Origin: Eonycteris spelaea
Lineage: Eukaryota > Chordata > Mammalia > Chiroptera > Pteropodidae
DNA length: 64,000 nt
Reading direction: 5' to 3'
Assembly (NCBI GenBank): GCA_003508835.1
Contig: PUFA01000538.1
Location: 171,288 to 235,287 of the forward strand
A program made the position numbers and the translations under genes. Positions within the stretch are counted from its first letter, which is position 1. Each line of letters opens with the position of its first letter. Below are positions 58,481 to 64,000 of the stretch, piece after piece. The notes under the pieces are model-generated. The model was given only the letters and a program-made list of their open reading frames with translations. It ran no database searches and had not been told where the DNA came from.

Positions 58481-59535
58481 CTAATTTATAACTTCCTTTT
58501 TTATATGCCTTATGGGATATAATCCTTTAATTAGTATTGCCTAAACATTTAACAGGTACTTTTATGGCAGAAATTATAAAATTTGAGTATTCACTTTGCA
58601 ATATAAGATCATTTTAGGGAAAACATATTTAAGTTTATTATAAATAGAAGGAACAAAGTCCTCTAAATTTGTTTTTTGACAGAAATAGAAGAGCAGCCTC
58701 TCTTTCTGTCAATCTTCCATTAGATGCTCAAAGACCAATTAAAAAAGAATCAAAGAGTTGTTAACAAGATTAGCAAATCAAACTAGGAATGGAGTAATGA
58801 TAAGAAATTTATCAAACTGAATAGCGAACAGTTTTTGAAGCCAACATTCTCTATCCTTAACCTTTCTTAAAACCCATTTTTATATAGCTCTACCTTTTTA
58901 TACTTGATATCTTAGTCTTTAGCCCGATGTTGCGAAAACAATGAAGCAAAGACTTTGTAATTAAGAGTTGGATGTGTAGAAAATAAAACAAGTCCACTTA
59001 AAATTTGCCAGATCATACATGTAAATGTCATTTGACACCTATAGGAAGTGATAAAAAAAAAGACAAATTTATGTGCTACTAAAACAAATTCTTATTTTTT
59101 TATATTTGATATGAACAATTGGAAATTGGAAGACTATATAGGAGATATGCCAATTAATCATGAAACTATAATACAAGAGCTTGCAAATGCAATTATTTTT
59201 AAAGTAGTAGAGTAACTTCGCAGAACTAGTGTTCTTAAGAAAATTATAAATGCAAAAGGATTTTATAATTAATTTTAAGTCTGGCAGTGTGATATTTTAC
59301 TGCATTTTGTTAAATAGAATAAATATTAACAGCTTTTAAAATGTGTCTTTTTTCATATTTTAATTAAAAAGGAACTAAACATAAAATGCAAAAATAGTTA
59401 TCTTAGTTTTTTTATTTTTTAAAAGTCTAATCTGCAAAGTGAGAAATAGAAAATTTTGTTTATTTGTTTGTTTCATGTGTATGTGTTTTCTATTTTTATT
59501 TTTTTAAGCTCCTGTCTAAATTAACATTACATATG
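58481..59535. other. Intronic DNA, no feature seen
   Basis: No gene or clear repeat recognised. Confidence 0.5.
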
Positions 59536-59539
59536 TGAA

Positions 59540-59850
59540 TGTTACAAAAAATAGTAATAAATCAGACAACGACAAATGCTGTATAATTTCACTTATGCAT
59601 GGAACTAAAAAGAAACAAATGAACACACAAATGAACAGGGGGAGTGGGTGTGGGGTAAGGGAAAAAGGTGAAGGGGAATACAATCAATGATATTGGCATA
59701 AGTTTTCATGGTGACAGATGATTACTGGAAGTAGTGGGGTGCTCACATTGTAAGGCATAAAAATGTCAAATCACTAAATTATATACCTGAAAGTAGTATA
59801 ACTAATACAATATTGTATACCAACTATACTTAAGTAAAAAATAAATAAAG
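59540..59850 (+). mobile_element. L1 3' tail of an older subfamily
   Basis: 'tgctgtataatttcacttat', 'gcatggaactaaaaagaaac', 'tcatggtgacagatgattac', 'caaatcactaaattatatac' and 'caactatacttaagtaaaaa'. 5'-truncated. Confidence 0.8.
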
Positions 59851-60436
59851 GGAATCTGATTGTATTCATCAAATCTCCTTTTAGAGTTAGGAATAGTAAA
59901 TGAATACAATTTGCTAATTTTTATTGCTATGCTTGACAAAGGCTTAAAATCCCAAATATCTACAATTCATCAGTTTCTAAAAATGAATGAAATATATTCC
60001 TATAATTTCATGACTCCATTATCACAGTTTGATATGGAAAGAAGTAAAGCCATCATTTAGGGATTCTTTAAGTATCTAGTATATAGAGACATAAAAGGCT
60101 GTATGGAACATTGCAGACAAGCACAATAAAAGTAAAAAATACTACTTTCGAGTATATGATCCTTGATTAGTATTTTTCAAGCATCAATATTAATCATTAA
60201 AATAATGCTACAAAATAGATCTTATGCCACAGTTTTGCAGATGAAGAAAATAAGGCTCTTAAGACTAGATAGCAAACCCGAGGAAAAATATATAGAAAGA
60301 CTGGAAATGGAACTTCTATTCAAATTTTATGTTTCTACTTACTATACTGCCACTATGTTAGAAGAAAGAACAATACAACAACAACAACAGCAGCAAAAAC
60401 TGAGGAACCTCTCTTTGAGGGTTTTAGAATCTACAG

Positions 60437-60489
<53 letters not shown>

Positions 60490-60600
60490 CATAGGTGAAC
60501 CCTAAGGAACAAAAAAGGAAAAAATAAATAAAAAGTAAGTATAGCAAAACATTAAGGTGATAGCCTTTATCTATATAAGTTAGTAATACCTTAAAAAATA
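59851..60600. other. Intronic DNA with long CA repeat
   Basis: A (CA)n tract of about 50 bases at 60437-60486, and a CAA/CAG tract at about 60373-60395. A weak MIR-like trace lies at 60160-60300. Confidence 0.6.
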
Positions 60601-60752
60601 ACTGAGCATTGGAGAAACATGGCAGAATGAGAGACGTTCCCAGATCCTAGATCACTCCCCTTGAAACAACAATAAGCTGCATCTAAAACTCAACAAGAAA
60701 TAGAAACAAACTGCACACCAGCACATCTGAGTATGGGATTTGCACATGAGAG

Positions 60753-61028
60753 CTACCACAGTTCAGAACCCCAGTGCCTTGCGGTGGACTGGAAGAAATA
60801 AAAAAGCTGCCTCTCACAGCCACTGGAACTCACTGTAGGAAGAGGAGTTGGGAGAAGGTATGGTGAGTTCCTTGAACAACCCTGCCTGGGAAAGCTGTGA
60901 GCTCCATGCATCAGGTGGCAGGGCACAGTCATCAGAGCAGAAAACAGAGAAGAAGGGACAGCAGATAAGAGGGGATAGCAGAGAAGTGGGGACAACAGAT
61001 AAACAACAGTTGATTTTTTACCAGCCAC
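60753..61028 (-). other. Open reading frame antisense to L1 5' UTR (ORF0-like candidate)
   Basis: A 91-codon - strand frame. It shows FPRQGCSRNSPYLLP, matching the LPGK-VQ-C region of the other antisense frames, and CERQLFYFFQSTARHWGSEL, matching RDSFFVSSSPPPDTWGSD. It is the shortest of the five. A second antisense frame of 85 codons (60932-61189) covers the upstream part in another frame, so an indel may divide one original frame. Confidence 0.3.
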
Positions 61029-61364
61029 AGTTGCAAAACCAAGAATGAGCAGCAGTCTCCATATTCCAACATGGAGGATCCCTCCCCAACATCCTCCAAG
61101 AACGAATACTGCAGAGCCCCATGGGAATCTGAGTAAATGACAATAAGGGTAGCAAGCATGATTAAATATCTATAGGAAAAAAAAAACATTAATAAGGCTT
61201 TATACGAAGCAAGAATCCAGGAGGATCAGACACCATCCACCAAAAACCAAAAGAAAAATGCCTTTTTGTCAACAGGCTAAGGAAGATTACATAATAAATC
61301 TTCCTTCTGAAAACAAAATACAATTTCATTAACACCAAGGCAGAGAAATAGTCCATTAAATGCC

Positions 61365-62295
61365 ACGAACAACCAAGGTGACAAGGTATCTCAGAAAGAA
61401 CGAGAAAAAATTCCAGAAAGTAAGCTTATAAACATAGAAATATGTGACTTAAATGACAGAGAATTCACTTCTGAAAAAAACTTAGTGAGATTCAAAATGA
61501 ATCATATTAACAATTTCAGGAATTGAAAAAAACAACTAGATGAGTAGAATGGGTTTCTTTAGCAAGGAGATTGAGACTCTCAAAAAGAACTCAATAAACC
61601 TTCTGGAGATAAAGAACACACTGCAAGAGTTGAAAAATGAAATAATCTTGGGGAATAGAGTGGACCAAATGGAGGAAAGGATCAATGATATCAAAGACAG
61701 AAATCTAGAAATAAATCAGAAGGAAGAAGAGAGAAACAGAAGAATGAAAAATAATGACAGAGAAATACAAGAACTAGCTGATACCATCAGGAGAGGAAAC
61801 ATAAGAATAATGGGAATACTAGAAGGGGAGGAAAAGAAGCAGAGATTAGAAATAAATTTCAGACAAATAGTTGATGAGAATTCCCCAAATCTAAAGAATG
61901 AGCTGAAGCTTGGTATTCAAGAAGTCAACAGAACACTCAATTATCTGAACCCAAAAAGGCCTTCACAAAAACACATTGTATTAAAATTATCAAAAATCAA
62001 TGACAAAGACAAAATTCTCAGGAAAGCCAAGGAAAAGAAGATGGTAACCTATCAAGGAAAACCCATTAAATTATTGTTGGACTTCTCAGCACAAACCTTA
62101 CAAGCAAGAAAGGAGTGAAACCAAATATTCAATCTATTGAATGAAAGAAACTACCAGCCAAGAATAATGAATCCACCTAAGCTCTCCTTTACATATAAAG
62201 GAGAAATTAAGACCTTTTCAGACATACAAAAATTGAGGGAATTCTCCACTATGAGGACTGCATTACAGGAAATACTGAAAAGGGTCAGCTGGTGA
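61365..62295 (+). pseudogene. L1 ORF1, near full length, start codon ACG
   Basis: The expected ATG reads ACG at 61365-61367, followed by codons for NNQGDKVS. The coiled coil occupies about 61440-61780. The RRM starts with NIRIMGILEGEE (near 61798), and the C-terminal domain has NPKRPSQKH, KPIKLLLDFS and AQTLQARKE. A stop follows at about 62116. The last part (PPKLSFTYKGEIKTFS-like, to the TGA at 62293-62295) continues the family sequence. Total length is about 310 codons, normal for ORF1. About two frame changes and one internal stop make it a pseudogene. Confidence 0.82.
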
Positions 62296-62507
62296 CTAGT
62301 AGGCAGATAGAAACAGAGGAGTGCAAATCTTAATAAGAATGGGGGATCATAAGCTTAAAATAAGAAGAGATTTGCTATAGCAAGATAGTAATGAGCAACA
62401 TACACAGAGACAAAATGAGACAACAATGACTGAAAAGGGGAAGATTCAAAGATCTAAATTTAGAAAGGGGAATGAATATAAAGCACACACAGAAAGAAGG
62501 GATGACT

Positions 62508-62508
<1 letters not shown>

Positions 62509-62546
<38 letters not shown>

Positions 62547-62570
62547 TATATATATTTATTTATATAACTA
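62509..62570. repeat. CA/TA microsatellite in L1 spacer
   Basis: (CA)n then TATA tract between ORF1 and ORF2, at the same place as the arrays at 13097, 27371 and 32837. Confidence 0.85.
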
Positions 62571-62759
62571 TCCTTTGCATATTCTTAAAGATAGACCCAC
62601 TCCAAAGATTCAGAATCAAATTATATAATATAAAACAAGAAGGACCAGAGGGAAAACCCACAAAACCAAACCTAAATAAAGAAAACAGAAACACAAGGAC
62701 AAGGAAGCAATGGAAATACTGAGCTACCAGAAAGCAAAAGATAAAACGGCTATAAGAAG

Positions 62760-64000
62760 ACCTTATATTTTAATAATCACCTTAAATGTAAATAGACCGA
62801 ACTCACCAATAAAAAGGCACAGAGCTGTAGATTTAGTCACAATACAAATACAAAACCCACCTATATGCTAGCACCAGGAGACACATCACATTTCCAAAGG
62901 CAAATATAGACTCAAAGTGAAAGGGTGGAAAATAAAATTTCAAGCAAATATCATTCCATGAGTAATGGTACTAATATCGGATGAAATTGACTTCAAAATA
63001 AAAAATGTAAAGGATACTGAGGAACACTTCATAATGCTAAAAGAAATTATGCACCAAGAAGACATAACAGTTATTAATATCTATGCGCCCAATTATGGAG
63101 CCCTGAAATATATAAAGCAATTATTAAACAGAATTAAAGGAAGAAATGAACCAAAATACTATCATAGTAGGGACCTAAATACCCTACTGTCATATGTGGG
63201 ACAGATCATCCAAACAGAAATTCAATAAAGAAATAGCATCCTTAAATGACACATCAGACCAACTAGACATAATTGACATATACAAATACTTCCATCCCAA
63301 AACAGCTGCTTATACATTCTTCTCTAGTGCACATAGGAACATTGTCAAGAATCAACCACATAAATGGACCACTATATATGGAACACAAATATAAGAGGGT
63401 TGAAATCATACCAACCAAATTCTCTAAGCCATATTGCTTGAAAACTCAGATCAACTATAATAAGAATGCAGACAGATCCACACATACGTGGATATAAAAC
63501 AAAATACTACTGCAAGAATAAGGGGTCACAGATAGAATAAAAAAAAACGAGATGAAGAAATACTTAGAAGTCGAATTGATAATAATAGTACAACATATCA
63601 AAACTTTGGGGAGATGGCAAAAAAATGGTCATAAGAGGAAATTTCATATAATTACAGGCCTATCTCACAAAACAAGAATGAGCCCAAATAAAAGACCTAA
63701 TGCTTCAATCCTTAAAACAGAAAAGAAAGAACAAATAAAGCCCCTAAACGTCAACAGAAGGAAAGAATTAATCAAAATTATAACAGAAATAAATGAAATT
63801 TGAAAACAAGGAAATAATAGGGAAAAAATGCACAGAGAAGCAGGTTCATTGAGATTAATAAAATTGACAAACCCCTTAGCTAAATTCCTTAAAGAAAATA
63901 GAGAAAGGACACAAAAGACAAGAACAGAGAAGACATGAGGGAAAAATTACAAGAGATACTGCTGAAATACAAAAGATCATACAAGAATCACAATGAAAAA
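62760..64000 (+). pseudogene. L1 ORF2 endonuclease and linker remnant
   Basis: Begins near codons for IITLNVN (62770). Later comes the open stretch 62965-63228 with VLISDEIDFKIK and VINIYAPN, the endonuclease core containing a catalytic Asn. The expected GDFNTPL reads RDLNTLL, and the SAHGTFSRIDHI-type segment reads SSAHRNIVKNQPH, so catalytic residues are lost. The linker continues to 64000 with several stops. Confidence 0.78.

Larger units (their letters stand above)
60602..64000 (+). mobile_element. LINE-1 5' part, runs off the window
   Basis: 5' UTR 60602-61360, ORF1 61365-62295, spacer with microsatellite 62296-62760, ORF2 endonuclease and linker from about 62760 to the end. It is the least damaged L1 copy in the window: ORF1 keeps a 192-codon open stretch and ORF2 keeps several 60-90 codon stretches. 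The reverse transcriptase would follow beyond 64000. Confidence 0.85.

Noticed and set aside
61540..62118. 192-codon frame as a host gene
   Set aside because: It is clearly L1 ORF1 (coiled coil, NIRIMGILEGEE, LQARKE) flanked by L1 5' UTR and ORF2.

Overview
The window looks like intronic and intergenic DNA of a placental mammal. It is AT-rich, has GT-AG introns, and well over half of it is LINE-1 (L1) sequence in many nested and broken copies. It also holds a few ancient MIR SINEs, a Tigger1-type DNA transposon and other old DNA-transposon fossils. I saw no Alu, rodent B1/B2, carnivore SINEC, ruminant BovB or tRNA-derived SINEs. Several L1 tails resemble those I associate with bats, so a bat is my best guess (inference, moderate confidence). 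No bacterial genes, CRISPR arrays, rRNA, tRNA or endogenous retroviruses were recognised.

The only host gene I can support is KLHL4, a BTB-BACK-Kelch protein that is X-linked in human, on the + strand. Five internal exons lie at 43502-43668, 44044-44182, 46922-47118, 54905-55117 and 58005-58191. They encode the end of the N-terminal region, the BTB domain, the BACK domain and the start of the first Kelch repeat. The first coding exon and most Kelch exons are not in the window. The first three exons together carry about twelve single-base insertions or deletions, including an in-frame stop at 43587-43589. The last two exons are clean. Because the broken exons have few amino-acid changes but many indels, I lean towards consensus sequencing error or very recent loss rather than old decay.

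Layout: 1-2500 is unremarkable. 2.5-5.8 kb is a + strand L1 lacking most of ORF2, and 7.3-10.7 kb a - strand L1 also lacking the reverse transcriptase. 12.5-22.9 kb is a stack of - strand L1 pieces. 26.0-29.4 kb is a convergent pair of L1 fragments, and 30.4-35.1 kb a - strand L1 with part of the reverse transcriptase. 36.7-40.6 kb is a head-to-tail run of three + strand L1s, one of which has its 5' UTR fused straight to its 3' UTR. 43.5-58.2 kb holds the KLHL4 exons with a near-complete Tigger1 (49.8-52.9 kb) in one intron. 60.6-64.0 kb is the 5' part of a + strand L1 that runs off the window.

The most interesting candidate for something undescribed is an open reading frame antisense to the L1 5' UTR, seen in five copies (14.6, 28.8, 34.8, 37.5 and 60.9 kb). 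Their translations share the same motifs, so the frame is equivalent. This recalls the antisense ORF0 of primate L1. Also notable are the repeated loss of the reverse transcriptase from L1 copies and a microsatellite carried at the same place between ORF1 and ORF2 in several copies. Repeat boundaries were judged by eye and are approximate to tens of bases.
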